Below, piece by piece: positions 24,508-32,546 of a stretch of 34,271 bases of DNA; position 1 is the first letter of the stretch; each line of letters begins with the position of its first letter. The notes under the pieces were generated by a model, which did not search any database, was not told the DNA's origin, and saw nothing but the letters and a program-made list of their open reading frames with translations. The stretch comes from Bacteroidales bacterium (GTDB taxonomy: Bacteria; Bacteroidota; Bacteroidia; Bacteroidales; UBA932), in the NCBI GenBank assembly GCA_024401855.1, contig JAKSKH010000002.1, positions 95,589 to 129,859 of the forward strand, written 5' to 3'. Made by a program: the position numbers and the translations under genes.

Positions 24508-26907
24508 CTAAAATTCCTTGCCTTCAAAGAGAACGTGCTCCTCGGCGCTCCCCGACTTGCGCTTTGATGCGTTGAAGTTATAACTCAGGGAAAGTACTAT
24601 CCCCGGATATTTGGGCAGGACCGTAGTTACGGAATGAAGCCCCGAGGCATTCCTCTCATTCCTGTACTTTGCTGTCCTGAATATGTCATGGGCTACAAGC
24701 GAAAGCGCGAGCTTGTCCTTGAATATCTGCTGACGGACTGCGAATTCGAAGAAGAAATACGCGTTTTCATTGCCTTGTGTGAGGATTCGGGGCCCCACAT
24801 AGTGGGAGTCGAACTGCAGCCTGGTGGTCTTGCCGACGCTGAATGCATTAATCCAGTTTGCAAGGAAGGTTACACCGCGCGCATCCGTGCAGGCTTTGTC
24901 CGTTGCCATGAACTTATAGTTGAAGACGCTTCCGTTCAAGGAACTTGTCCAGCATTTCAACACCTTGAATGATCCGTTGAATTCAAGTCCTGCCTCCCTC
25001 TGGTTGCCTGCATTCACTATCATGTCCAGGGTGATGCCGGGTTCGTATGCCGTCCGGACCCAGTCGCTGATGTCCTTCCTGTATTTATAGTAGGCTGTCA
25101 CGGCAAGACTGTGCCCTCCGTTCAGGGCTTTGTGCCATCCGAGTTCCGCCGAATTGATATATTCCGGACGGATGTCAGGATTGCCTATTTTCTTGGTATA
25201 GTAGTCTTCATAAGTTATGTAGGGCTCCAGATTCCAGATTCCGGGCCTGTTTGTCCTGTAGGAATATCCCAGGATGAATTCCCCGGCCTTTCCGGCGTCG
25301 TAGCTCATATGCGCGGAGGGGAAGAGATTGAAACGCTTTATGTCCCGGCTCGTCCCTTCTATTCCTATGTCAGTGAAGTCCAGCACTCCGTCTGCCCTGA
25401 GTCCTGCATTCAGCTTGAACTTTCCCCAGGTATTGTCCAGCATGGCGTAGCCGGAATGGACCTGACGCCGGTAGTAGAAAGGCGTGGCCAGGTCATCCTG
25501 CCATTCAAAGTCCTTTATGTCGCGGTTCCAGTACTTGATCCTGTAACCTCCATGTTCGCTGTATGTCGTATACTGGTATCCGATCTCGAGTTTCCCGTTT
25601 TCGCCGAAACGGTTTGTGTATGTGAGCGAACCGTCGCAGTCCCAGTGATGTTCCTCCTCATACCCGCGGGTACCTTCATAGCGTTCTCCGGAAGCGTCGA
25701 ACATATTGCTTTCCGTGTACTCTATGCTGTACCAGTCATATCTGAAACGGCTGGTCAGCGCCAGTTCGTTTCTGGCGTCTATCTTCCAGATGTACTGCAG
25801 GGACGCCTGGAAAAGATTCTTCCGGAGATTGTACCTGTCATGCGAATCATACTGCGCAAAATGGTCTCCTCCCAGAATCACGTCACGTCTGGTCTCGTCA
25901 TATTTCATGTCGCCGCCACGCCAGTTGCTTGTCTGGCCGGCCATCATCTCTATGTTGATGTTGTGATGCTTTCCATCATCATACTGCCAGCCTGCCTTGC
26001 CTGTGTATGTTCCGTAGCGTCTCCATCGCTCTCCGTCCGACAGGGAAGTTGTCTCTACACCCATCACCGAAGTCTTTTTTTCCTGGGTGAAGTCGCTCTT
26101 TCCCTTGATGTCCTGCAGCGTGCCTCCGAAATAGAAGTCGTTCCTTCCTTTGCGGTAGTTTACGATTCCGTCCACACTCCACGTTCCGAGCGTGCTTCCG
26201 CTCGCATTGACAATTCCGCTCCATCCCGTCTGGAATTCCTTCTTTGTCTTTATGTTGATGATGGCGGCATCTCCGTCCGTCTTGTAACGGGCGGACGGCG
26301 TTGTGAGAATTTCGATGTCCTCCACGTTCCCGGCCGGAATCTGCTGCAGCGCGGCCGTTCCGTCCAGGGGACTGAGCTTCCCGTCGACATAGACAAGGAA
26401 GTTGGAACTTCCGCGCAGCGTAACTTCGCCCTCGCTTCCTATGAGCACGGACGGCGTATTGGCGAGAATGTCAACGACCGTGCCTCCGGAAGATGTGATG
26501 GAGGATGAGGCGCTGATGCTCTGCCTGTCCAGTTTGTAAACGATACGGTTCTTTTCTCCAACTACTGTGACTTCCTGAAGCCCCACGGTCATTCTCTGGA
26601 GACTGATCTGACCAAGGTCGACGCTTCCTTCCGCTTTGAGCCTTTCGCTGACGTAGGCCTCGTATCCGAGCATCTTTACTGTGAGTATGACTTCCTGCCG
26701 GTCTTTTGCCTCGATCGAGAATTTTCCGTCCCCGTCGGTTGTGCAATAGGTCAGCACCTTGTCCGAAAAGTCAGAAAGGATTACATCCGCGTAGGCGAGA
26801 GCCGTGTTGTCGGTTCCGTCCGTCACCTGTCCTTTGATTCTGATGGAAGGTTCCGCCCCGGTCGTGGGGATGACGGAAAGTAAGGCCGCTAAAAGAAATG
26901 TGAGCAT
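24508..26907 (-). CDS. Outer-membrane beta-barrel protein (TonB-dependent receptor-like, OMP_b-brl_3 type)
   Basis: A 799-residue protein with a short signal peptide (MLTFLLAALLSVIPTTGAEP). Residues about 22-110 are a carboxypeptidase-regulatory-like beta-sandwich (IKGQVTDGTDNTALAYADV). Residues about 113-215 are a plug domain (VVDILANTPSVLIGSEGEVTL, LVYVDGKLSPL, GNVEDIEILTTPSARY). The rest is an aromatic-rich beta-barrel resembling the outer membrane protein beta-barrel family that lacks a SusD partner; none is encoded nearby. The likely role is uptake or export of an undefined ligand. Its first 19 bases overlap the end of the LD-carboxypeptidase gene and the cystatin-like gene follows five bases later, so the three form an operon. 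Confidence 0.86.
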   Translation of the reverse strand: MLTFLLAALLSVIPTTGAEPSIRIKGQVTDGTDNTALAYADVILSDFSDKVLTYCTTDGDGKFSIEAKDRQEVILTVKMLGYEAYVSERLKAEGSVDLGQISLQRMTVGLQEVTVVGEKNRIVYKLDRQSISASSSITSSGGTVVDILANTPSVLIGSEGEVTLRGSSNFLVYVDGKLSPLDGTAALQQIPAGNVEDIEILTTPSARYKTDGDAAIINIKTKKEFQTGWSGIVNASGSTLGTWSVDGIVNYRKGRNDFYFGGTLQDIKGKSDFTQEKKTSVMGVETTSLSDGERWRRYGTYTGKAGWQYDDGKHHNINIEMMAGQTSNWRGGDMKYDETRRDVILGGDHFAQYDSHDRYNLRKNLFQASLQYIWKIDARNELALTSRFRYDWYSIEYTESNMFDASGERYEGTRGYEEEHHWDCDGSLTYTNRFGENGKLEIGYQYTTYSEHGGYRIKYWNRDIKDFEWQDDLATPFYYRRQVHSGYAMLDNTWGKFKLNAGLRADGVLDFTDIGIEGTSRDIKRFNLFPSAHMSYDAGKAGEFILGYSYRTNRPGIWNLEPYITYEDYYTKKIGNPDIRPEYINSAELGWHKALNGGHSLAVTAYYKYRKDISDWVRTAYEPGITLDMIVNAGNQREAGLEFNGSFKVLKCWTSSLNGSVFNYKFMATDKACTDARGVTFLANWINAFSVGKTTRLQFDSHYVGPRILTQGNENAYFFFEFAVRQQIFKDKLALSLVAHDIFRTAKYRNERNASGLHSVTTVLPKYPGIVLSLSYNFNASKRKSGSAEEHVLFEGKEF

Positions 26908-27791
26908 AAGTAGGTCAGTTGTGTATGTTCCTGAGTGACTTCCAGGGAAACTTCGGCTCCTTCGATGAACGGGAGGTTTATCTCTCCGTGTCCGGACGGG
27001 AAACCGTAGCAGACGGGAATGCCGAGATTTTTTGTGTATCGGTCGAGCATCTGCTCCACGCAGCTGAACGGAAGGTCTGCCGGGCAGTCTGTGAACTCCC
27101 CGAAGACCAGGCCCTTGACGTTGCGGAAATTCACATTGTTCAAAAGCATGTTCATGAGTCTGTCTATGGCGTGGAATCCTTCCCCGACTTCTTCTACGAA
27201 CAGGATTATCCCTTCATGGAGGAGAAAGTCGTACCGCCCTCCCGTAAGTGCCGCCATGCTTATCATGTTCCCTCCCATGAGCGTACCCTGCGTCCGTCCC
27301 TCCACGTTGAATTCGTTGTGGGGGATTTCGTAACGGGGGAGCCTTCCTTCCAGGATATCGAATTCGTCATCCCCTATGTTCTTGCACATTTTGCCGTGGA
27401 TGCTCATTACACCTGCCGCTAGACTGGCTGAATGCAGGGTGGTTATGTCGCTGAATCCTATAAGCCATTTGGGATTTCTTCTGAAGGATTCCGCAGGGAG
27501 CAGATTCAGCAGGTGGATAGCCCCGTACCCTCCGCGGGTGCACAGTATGGCCCCGTACTCGGGCGATTCGAGAACTTCTCTCAACTCCGCCGCCCTTTCT
27601 TCTGTGGAGCCGGCGTAATCGGGGATGCCTGAACCGGTCTTTCCGCTGTTCGGACCGGGAACCGGAATGTATCCGCATTCCCGTATGAAACGGCAGGCTC
27701 TTTCGACAGTTCCCTCCGGGTGGCTGTAAGACGGGGCAACTATTGCAATTCTGTCCCCTTTCGAAAGGTATTCTGGTCTGAGGAACTTCAT
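26889..27791 (-). CDS. ldcA: Muramoyltetrapeptide LD-carboxypeptidase (S66 family)
   Basis: A 300-residue peptidase that removes the terminal D-alanine from muropeptide tetrapeptides during peptidoglycan recycling. The catalytic triad reads S114 (GFSDITTLH), E200 (LFVEEVGEG) and H268 (GFPSGHGEINLP). RIAIVAPSYSHPEGTVER near the start and CTRGGYGAIHLL are conserved. There is no signal peptide, in keeping with a cytoplasmic enzyme. The ATG at 27791 is chosen because the family starts just before LKxGDxIAIVAPS; a longer frame to 27881 would run through the promoter. The TACATTTG box ends seven bases before this ATG. It is first in the operon with the beta-barrel and cystatin-like genes. Confidence 0.92.
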   Translation of the reverse strand: MKFLRPEYLSKGDRIAIVAPSYSHPEGTVERACRFIRECGYIPVPGPNSGKTGSGIPDYAGSTEERAAELREVLESPEYGAILCTRGGYGAIHLLNLLPAESFRRNPKWLIGFSDITTLHSASLAAGVMSIHGKMCKNIGDDEFDILEGRLPRYEIPHNEFNVEGRTQGTLMGGNMISMAALTGGRYDFLLHEGIILFVEEVGEGFHAIDRLMNMLLNNVNFRNVKGLVFGEFTDCPADLPFSCVEQMLDRYTKNLGIPVCYGFPSGHGEINLPFIEGAEVSLEVTQEHTQLTYLCSHFF

Positions 27792-27798
27792 CGTAATG

Positions 27799-27835
27799 CA
27801 AATGTATGCAAAAACATCAGTTTTGCATATATTTG
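27799..27835. promoter_or_regulatory. 37-bp near-perfect palindrome holding the ldcA (-) and EFR1 (+) -7 boxes
   Basis: The arms 27799-27813 and 27821-27835 pair at 14 of 15 positions around a seven-base centre. The outer ends are the two -7 boxes, TACATTTG (27806-27799, minus) and TATATTTG (27828-27835, plus), and the inner arms are TGCAAAA and TTTTGCA. It may be both a bidirectional promoter core and an operator for a dimeric regulator. No TTTG is found at either -33 position. Confidence 0.68.
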
Positions 27836-27846
27836 TACGGTTAATT

Positions 27847-28749
27847 ATGAAGAATTGCATCCTCATATATTTCACAGGCACCTACAATACCAGATATATA
27901 AGCGCAAAACTCAGGGACAGGTTCAGCGCCGCCGGCTGGAACGTGACAACTTATGAGATCGATCCTCTGAACAACGAAAGGCTGGACCTTTCCGGCTTTG
28001 AACTCGTGGGGCTCGGGTATCCCATCCACGGATATTGCGCTCCATGGGCATTCCTCAGGTTTGTCAGGGCGCAGAAATTCCTCAAGGGGCAGAAAGTCTT
28101 CATATACAAGAATTCGGGAGAGACAGAGCATGCGAATGACGCATCTTCGAAATATCTTCTCAGGAAACTCCGCCGCGACGGTGCACGGACGGACAATGAA
28201 TATCACTTCGTGATGCCGTACAACATCCATTTCCGTTTTGATGACAGGCTCATACGGGAAATGCTTGTGATGGATGACAAACTGATGGACATCCTTGTCT
28301 ATGAGGTGATTTCCGGTATTCCGAACCGGAAGCCCATGCGTTTGTGGCCGCGTCTTGTTTCCGCAGTGGTTTCCAGACCGCAGTACATAGGAGGAGACGT
28401 GAACTCCTTCTTCTACAAAGTGGACATGGACAGATGCCTTGGCTGCGGTCTGTGCATCAGGCGCTGTCCAACAAAGAATATATACAGAAAGAAAGATGGT
28501 ACGATAGCTTTCGGCCATCATTGCCTTATGTGCATGAGATGCTCATTCCATTGTCCGGCCGATGCCATTCACATAGGTTTCCTGGAACAGTGGGGGTGGA
28601 AGGTCAACGGGGCCTATGACTTTGCGAGGATAAGCCGGATGGAACCCGGTCCTCCTGTGATCACGGAAAAAACCGAAGGCTTCTTTCATTGTTACATAGA
28701 AACCTTCGGCAATATCGACAAGCGTCACAGGGAACTTTTCGGAGAGTAG
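27847..28749 (+). CDS. EFR1-family flavodoxin/ferredoxin fusion
   Basis: A 300-residue protein that joins a flavodoxin-like domain (residues about 1-150, opening CILIYFTGTYNTRYIS, where the phosphate loop T-G-T-x-N-T binds FMN) to a bacterial two-4Fe-4S ferredoxin domain. The iron-sulfur ligands are C197, C200, C203, C207 (CLGCGLCIRRCP) and C226, C229, C232, C236 (CLMCMRCSFHCP). The EFR1 group is common in anaerobes and probably shuttles electrons, but partners are unknown. The ATG at 27847 fits the flavodoxin start; the open frame from 27796 would begin inside the promoter palindrome. Its last 80 bases contain, on the opposite strand, the likely upp terminator. It ends one base before the convergent upp stop. 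Confidence 0.88.
   Translation: MKNCILIYFTGTYNTRYISAKLRDRFSAAGWNVTTYEIDPLNNERLDLSGFELVGLGYPIHGYCAPWAFLRFVRAQKFLKGQKVFIYKNSGETEHANDASSKYLLRKLRRDGARTDNEYHFVMPYNIHFRFDDRLIREMLVMDDKLMDILVYEVISGIPNRKPMRLWPRLVSAVVSRPQYIGGDVNSFFYKVDMDRCLGCGLCIRRCPTKNIYRKKDGTIAFGHHCLMCMRCSFHCPADAIHIGFLEQWGWKVNGAYDFARISRMEPGPPVITEKTEGFFHCYIETFGNIDKRHRELFGE
28667..28710 (-). terminator. Rho-independent terminator of upp, inside the EFR1 coding region
   Basis: On the minus strand CCGAAGG (28709-28703) pairs with CCTTCGG (28679-28673), and six T residues follow (28672-28667). It begins 41 bases after the upp stop codon. An inner TTTC/GAAA pairing can extend the stem. The whole element is read as coding sequence by the EFR1 gene on the plus strand. 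Confidence 0.75.
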
Positions 28750-28750
28750 C

Positions 28751-29380
28751 TTATTTGGTTCCGAATATCCTGTCTCCCGCATCTCCGAGTCCCGGAACGA
28801 TGTAGGCGTTCTCGTTAAGGTGATTGTCAAGCGCGGCTACGTAGATGTCCACATCCGGATGTTCCGCCTGGACCTTCTTCACTCCCTCGGGAGCGGCAAC
28901 GAGGCACATCAGACGTATGTTGGTGCAACCGTATTCCTTGATCTTGCTGATTGCCGCTACTGAACTTCCTCCCGTTGCGAGCATGGGATCGGTAATGATG
29001 ACGGTTCTCTGCTGAATGTCATCCGGCATCTTGCAATAATAGAATACGGGTTCGTGGGTCTTCTCGTCACGGTATAAACCGATATGTCCTACCTTGGCGA
29101 CGGGCAGAAGCTTCAGAATTCCGTCAGCCATTCCGAGTCCGGCCCTGAGTATCGGTACTATGGCCAGTTTCTTTCCTGAAATCTCGCAGGCAGTCATCTT
29201 GCAGATGGGGGTCTCTATCTCTATCGGGGAAAGAGGAAGGTCCGATGTGAGTTCGTATGCCATAAGCATGCCTATCTCGTTGAGAAGCTCGCGGAATTCC
29301 TTTGTACCTGTTTCTTTTTTCCTCATTATGGTAAGCTTATGCTGCACCATGGGATGGTTGACGATGTGTAATTGGCTCAT
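28751..29380 (-). CDS. upp: Uracil phosphoribosyltransferase
   Basis: A 209-residue type I phosphoribosyltransferase that makes UMP from uracil and PRPP. The PRPP loop is [14 protein letters not shown], the hood region contains [12 protein letters not shown], and the C-terminal [17 protein letters not shown] binds uracil. Length matches the family. It is divergent from the uracil permease gene uraA, so uptake and phosphoribosylation are encoded from one shared promoter region. The gene is convergent with, and one base from, the EFR1 gene. Confidence 0.97.
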   Translation of the reverse strand: MSQLHIVNHPMVQHKLTIMRKKETGTKEFRELLNEIGMLMAYELTSDLPLSPIEIETPICKMTACEISGKKLAIVPILRAGLGMADGILKLLPVAKVGHIGLYRDEKTHEPVFYYCKMPDDIQQRTVIITDPMLATGGSSVAAISKIKEYGCTNIRLMCLVAAPEGVKKVQAEHPDVDIYVAALDNHLNENAYIVPGLGDAGDRIFGTK

Positions 29381-29408
29381 AGTATTATTTTTTATGTATT
29401 TGGCTGTA

Positions 29409-29444
29409 CAAATTTAATTTTTTTCTCATAAAGTGTTAACTTTG
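29409..29444. promoter_or_regulatory. Back-to-back -7 boxes for upp (-) and uraA (+)
   Basis: TAAATTTG on the minus strand (29416-29409) and TAACTTTG on the plus strand (29437-29444) both match TAnnTTTG, with 20 bases between inner edges. The outer nine bases, CAAATTTAA and TTAACTTTG, are mirror images at eight positions. Leaders would be about 28 bases (upp) and 35 bases (uraA). Confidence 0.65.
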
Positions 29445-29479
29445 TTTCCTTTGAATTTTCATTAGTTTATCAGCATATC

Positions 29480-30886
29480 ATGGATTATCAACTAAACATC
29501 AATCCGAACGCGATATATGATGTGAGGCCTCTAGGGAAAAAGAAAATCCTTCTTCTGGGCTTCCAGCATATGTTCGCAATGTTCGGAGCCACTGTTCTTG
29601 TTCCTGCCTTGACAGGACTTTCCGTCAGCGCCACGTTGCTGTTTGCCGGAATCGGCACTTTGATTTTCCACCTCATGACAAAACTGAAGGTCCCTGCTTT
29701 TCTGGGATCCTCTTTTGCATTCATAGGTGGATATGCCGCGGTTGTCGCCGCCGGACAGGAACTCGGCATGTCGCAGGCCGTGTCCCTTACCTATGCCTGT
29801 ATAGGCATCTTCTTCGCCGGAATGATGTATTTCATCCTTGCCGGTCTCATCAGAATCTTCGGAGTGAAGAAGGTAATGAAGTTCTTCCCTCCGGTTGTCA
29901 CCGGTCCCATCATCATTTCCATCGGTCTAACGCTTTCGGGCTCGGCCATCAACAATTGCAGTACTAACTGGTGGGTGGCGCTCTTTGCCGTGGCAATAAT
30001 CATAGTGGTCAACATCTGGGGAAAGAACATGATACGTATCATCCCGGTTCTCCTCGGTGTCGTGGGCTCCTATCTCCTTGCAGTCTGCATCGGACTTGTC
30101 GATTTCTCACCGGTGCGTGAAGCCGCATGGGTGGGTTTTCCCTTCAAGATGGAGAATACAGCCTTCAGCGTATTCAAGAACCCCAACTGGGGGCTCATCG
30201 TGACGGCCATCATCACCATACTTCCCATTTCCCTGGCTACAATGGTCGAGCATATCGGAGACATATGCGCCATATCCTCAACTACGGGATACAATTATCT
30301 TGATGACCCCGGCCTTCACCGCACCCTTATGGGAGACGGTCTCGCGACCGCTGTCGCCGCGCTTTTCGGTGCTCCGGCAAACACTACTTACGGTGAAAAT
30401 ACCGGAGTCCTCAATCTTACCAAAGTGTTCGACCCGAGGGTTATCAGAATAGCCGCAGTACTTGCCATAATCTTTTCCTTCTGCCCCAAGTTCGCGGCGG
30501 TAGTTGCAGTGATGCCCGCTTCAACCATCGGAGGTGTAAGTCTTGTGCTTTACGGTATGATATCCGCTGTGGGCGTCAGGAATCTGGTCGAGAACAAGGT
30601 TGACCTCACAAGGTCACGCAACCTTCTTGTAGCCGCCTTCATACTTGTGCTTTCAATCGGTGTGAACTATGGCCCCGGCAGCATCTCCTTCTCTGTCGGA
30701 GTAATCAACATCGCCCTCTCGGGGCTTGCGGTAGCTGCAATTGCAGGCATTGTCCTGAATGCCGTCCTGCCCGGAAACGACTATGAGTTCGGTGTCAACC
30801 GCCGTGGTGACTTCACCGTCAATCTCGGAGGCTCCACACGCCACCCCAACTGGCGTGAGGAACATCCTGAAGACGTCAAGCTTTAA
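29480..30886 (+). CDS. uraA: Uracil permease (UraA/NCS2 family)
   Basis: A 468-residue nucleobase:cation symporter with about 12-14 hydrophobic segments. The start LLLGFQHMFAMFGATVLVP is the family signature; FLGSSFAFIGG and MVEHIGDICAISSTTGYNY lie in the substrate region, where the glutamate of VEHIGD is expected to bind uracil, and NTTYGENTGVLNLTKV holds the second conserved glutamate. The partner upp is divergent next door, which favours uracil over xanthine or urate as substrate. The ATG at 29480 follows a 35-base leader after the -7 box. Confidence 0.95.
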   Translation: MDYQLNINPNAIYDVRPLGKKKILLLGFQHMFAMFGATVLVPALTGLSVSATLLFAGIGTLIFHLMTKLKVPAFLGSSFAFIGGYAAVVAAGQELGMSQAVSLTYACIGIFFAGMMYFILAGLIRIFGVKKVMKFFPPVVTGPIIISIGLTLSGSAINNCSTNWWVALFAVAIIIVVNIWGKNMIRIIPVLLGVVGSYLLAVCIGLVDFSPVREAAWVGFPFKMENTAFSVFKNPNWGLIVTAIITILPISLATMVEHIGDICAISSTTGYNYLDDPGLHRTLMGDGLATAVAALFGAPANTTYGENTGVLNLTKVFDPRVIRIAAVLAIIFSFCPKFAAVVAVMPASTIGGVSLVLYGMISAVGVRNLVENKVDLTRSRNLLVAAFILVLSIGVNYGPGSISFSVGVINIALSGLAVAAIAGIVLNAVLPGNDYEFGVNRRGDFTVNLGGSTRHPNWREEHPEDVKL

Positions 30887-30908
30887 GATTTAATTGCAAT
30901 AAAAAGAC

Positions 30909-30916
30909 TATCTTTG
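30909..30916 (+). promoter_or_regulatory. -7 box of the alkaline-phosphatase-superfamily operon
   Basis: TATCTTTG matches TAnnTTTG and lies 37 bases before the ATG at 30954. No opposing box is found within 40 bases upstream, so it appears unidirectional. No exact TTTG is seen at -33. Confidence 0.5.
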
Positions 30917-30953
30917 CAATTACCTGAAAAAATATTACTAAAAACCAATCATA

Positions 30954-32546
30954 ATGAAGTTCAAATCTATTGTCGCCACTGTACTTGGAATAGCAGTACT
31001 GGCATCTTCCTGTTCACAGGAGCCTCAGACACCACGTGCTAAGCATGTCATTTTCATCGGTCTTGACGCATTGAGCGCAGTCGGAATCCAGAGAGCGGAG
31101 ACTCCTAATTTCAACTACATGATTGAAAACGGAGCAATTTCCCTTCATACACGTGTCGCCCGCGAGACTTCCTCCAGCCAGAACTGGATGTGCATGGTCA
31201 GCGGTGCTCCCATTGAAATGACAGGTGTAACAGGCAATGACTGGGAGTACGAAACCAGGATGATTGAGCCTGCAGCCCACAACGCCAAGGGCATGTTCCC
31301 CACAATATTCGACGATATCAAGACTCAGCGTCCTGATGCCAGGGTTTATGGTTTCTACGAGTGGAGCGGCCAGATACGCATGTACGACATGGACTCCTTC
31401 GATTACTCCGAGAAATGCGAGGACGGCGAGACCACTATGAAGAAAGCTTTCGCCAAGTATATGGAAGACCAGCCCGAGCTCCTCTTCGTCTCTGTTGACG
31501 CTACAGACCATGCCGGCCATTCATTCGGACACGAGGACCAGGGATATTTCGACTGCATCAACATGTGCGACGGAATCATCGGCGAGTTCGTGAAGGAACT
31601 TGAGGCAAAGGGTATGATGGACGATGTTGTCATCATGATTACAGGAGACCACGGTGGAGTCCGTTTCGGCCACGGCGGAGACAATATGTCAGAACTTGAG
31701 GTTCCGGTCCTCATGTACGGCAAGGGCGTTACCAAAGGCAAGGTCATGGAGCATGCCAATATGATTTATGACAATGCCGCTACAATTGCGGGCCTTCTCG
31801 GAGTCAAGCTTCCCGAAGAATGCCGCGGCAAGTTCATGATGCAGGCGTTCGAGCCCAGAACTGACGCAAAGTATGTTCCGATTCCCCTTGTGCATCCCTT
31901 CCGCGGAGTTGCTGACACCGTTACGATTACAGCAGACCAGGAAGGCGCTGAAATTTACTATACCACAGACGGAAGCGAGCCTACAGCTGAATCTACAAAG
32001 TATGAGGGACCCTTCCATATTGATGGAAACTGCGTAGTCAAGGCTGTCACCTGCAAGGACGGTCATTACAGCGACGTGGTTGAGAATCTTCTCTATGCCA
32101 AGGCTCCGGAAGGATTCGCTCCCATCGGTTACAAGCTTTACAGGAACTACACCGCAGTGACCCTCCCCGACTTTACCAAATTCGGACGGGCGTCTGCAGA
32201 GGGATATGTCTCCAACTTTACTCTGGACGAAATCCCCATCGAACCTACAGAAGACAGTTTTGCAGTGATCTTCACTTCTCATCTCAAGATAGACAAGGCG
32301 GGAAAATATCGTTTCCTTCTCGGTTCGGATGACGGTTCAAGGCTTGTGGTTGATGACAAGGAGGTCATTGACAATGACGGTTCCCACACCTATATGGAGA
32401 AGATGGGTGTCGTAGAGCTCGGCGAGGGAGTTCATACCATCAAGGTCGAGTACTTCGAGGATTGCGACGGCCAGTCGCTCAATCTGACCTACGGGCTTGA
32501 CGGAAAAGGACTTTTCCCTGTAAACGTGTTTGACCTCGTCAAATAA
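30954..32546 (+). CDS. Alkaline-phosphatase-superfamily lipoprotein with chitobiase-C-like and PA14 domains
   Basis: A 530-residue lipoprotein. The signal ends LASSC with lipidated Cys20. Residues about 30-300 are a nucleotide pyrophosphatase/phosphodiesterase-like catalytic domain: HVIFIGLDAL gives metal ligand D38, RETSSSQNW places the nucleophile near Ser74 (threonine in many relatives), and DATDHAGHSFGH and TGDHGG give further ligands. Residues about 320-378 resemble the C-terminal beta-sandwich of chitobiases (IYYTTDGSEPTAESTKYEGP). Residues about 391-525 look like PA14 (YRFLLGSDDGSRLVVDD), a carbohydrate-binding module. It may cleave phosphodiester or phosphonate-linked groups from a glycan at the cell surface; the substrate is inferred only from domain content. 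Its stop overlaps the start of the next gene (TAATG). Confidence 0.85.
   Translation: MKFKSIVATVLGIAVLASSCSQEPQTPRAKHVIFIGLDALSAVGIQRAETPNFNYMIENGAISLHTRVARETSSSQNWMCMVSGAPIEMTGVTGNDWEYETRMIEPAAHNAKGMFPTIFDDIKTQRPDARVYGFYEWSGQIRMYDMDSFDYSEKCEDGETTMKKAFAKYMEDQPELLFVSVDATDHAGHSFGHEDQGYFDCINMCDGIIGEFVKELEAKGMMDDVVIMITGDHGGVRFGHGGDNMSELEVPVLMYGKGVTKGKVMEHANMIYDNAATIAGLLGVKLPEECRGKFMMQAFEPRTDAKYVPIPLVHPFRGVADTVTITADQEGAEIYYTTDGSEPTAESTKYEGPFHIDGNCVVKAVTCKDGHYSDVVENLLYAKAPEGFAPIGYKLYRNYTAVTLPDFTKFGRASAEGYVSNFTLDEIPIEPTEDSFAVIFTSHLKIDKAGKYRFLLGSDDGSRLVVDDKEVIDNDGSHTYMEKMGVVELGEGVHTIKVEYFEDCDGQSLNLTYGLDGKGLFPVNVFDLVK

Noticed and set aside
25111-26508. A 465-codon open frame on the plus strand opposite the outer-membrane barrel gene.
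   Set aside because: It lies wholly within a well-supported barrel protein and its translation shows no domain or start context.
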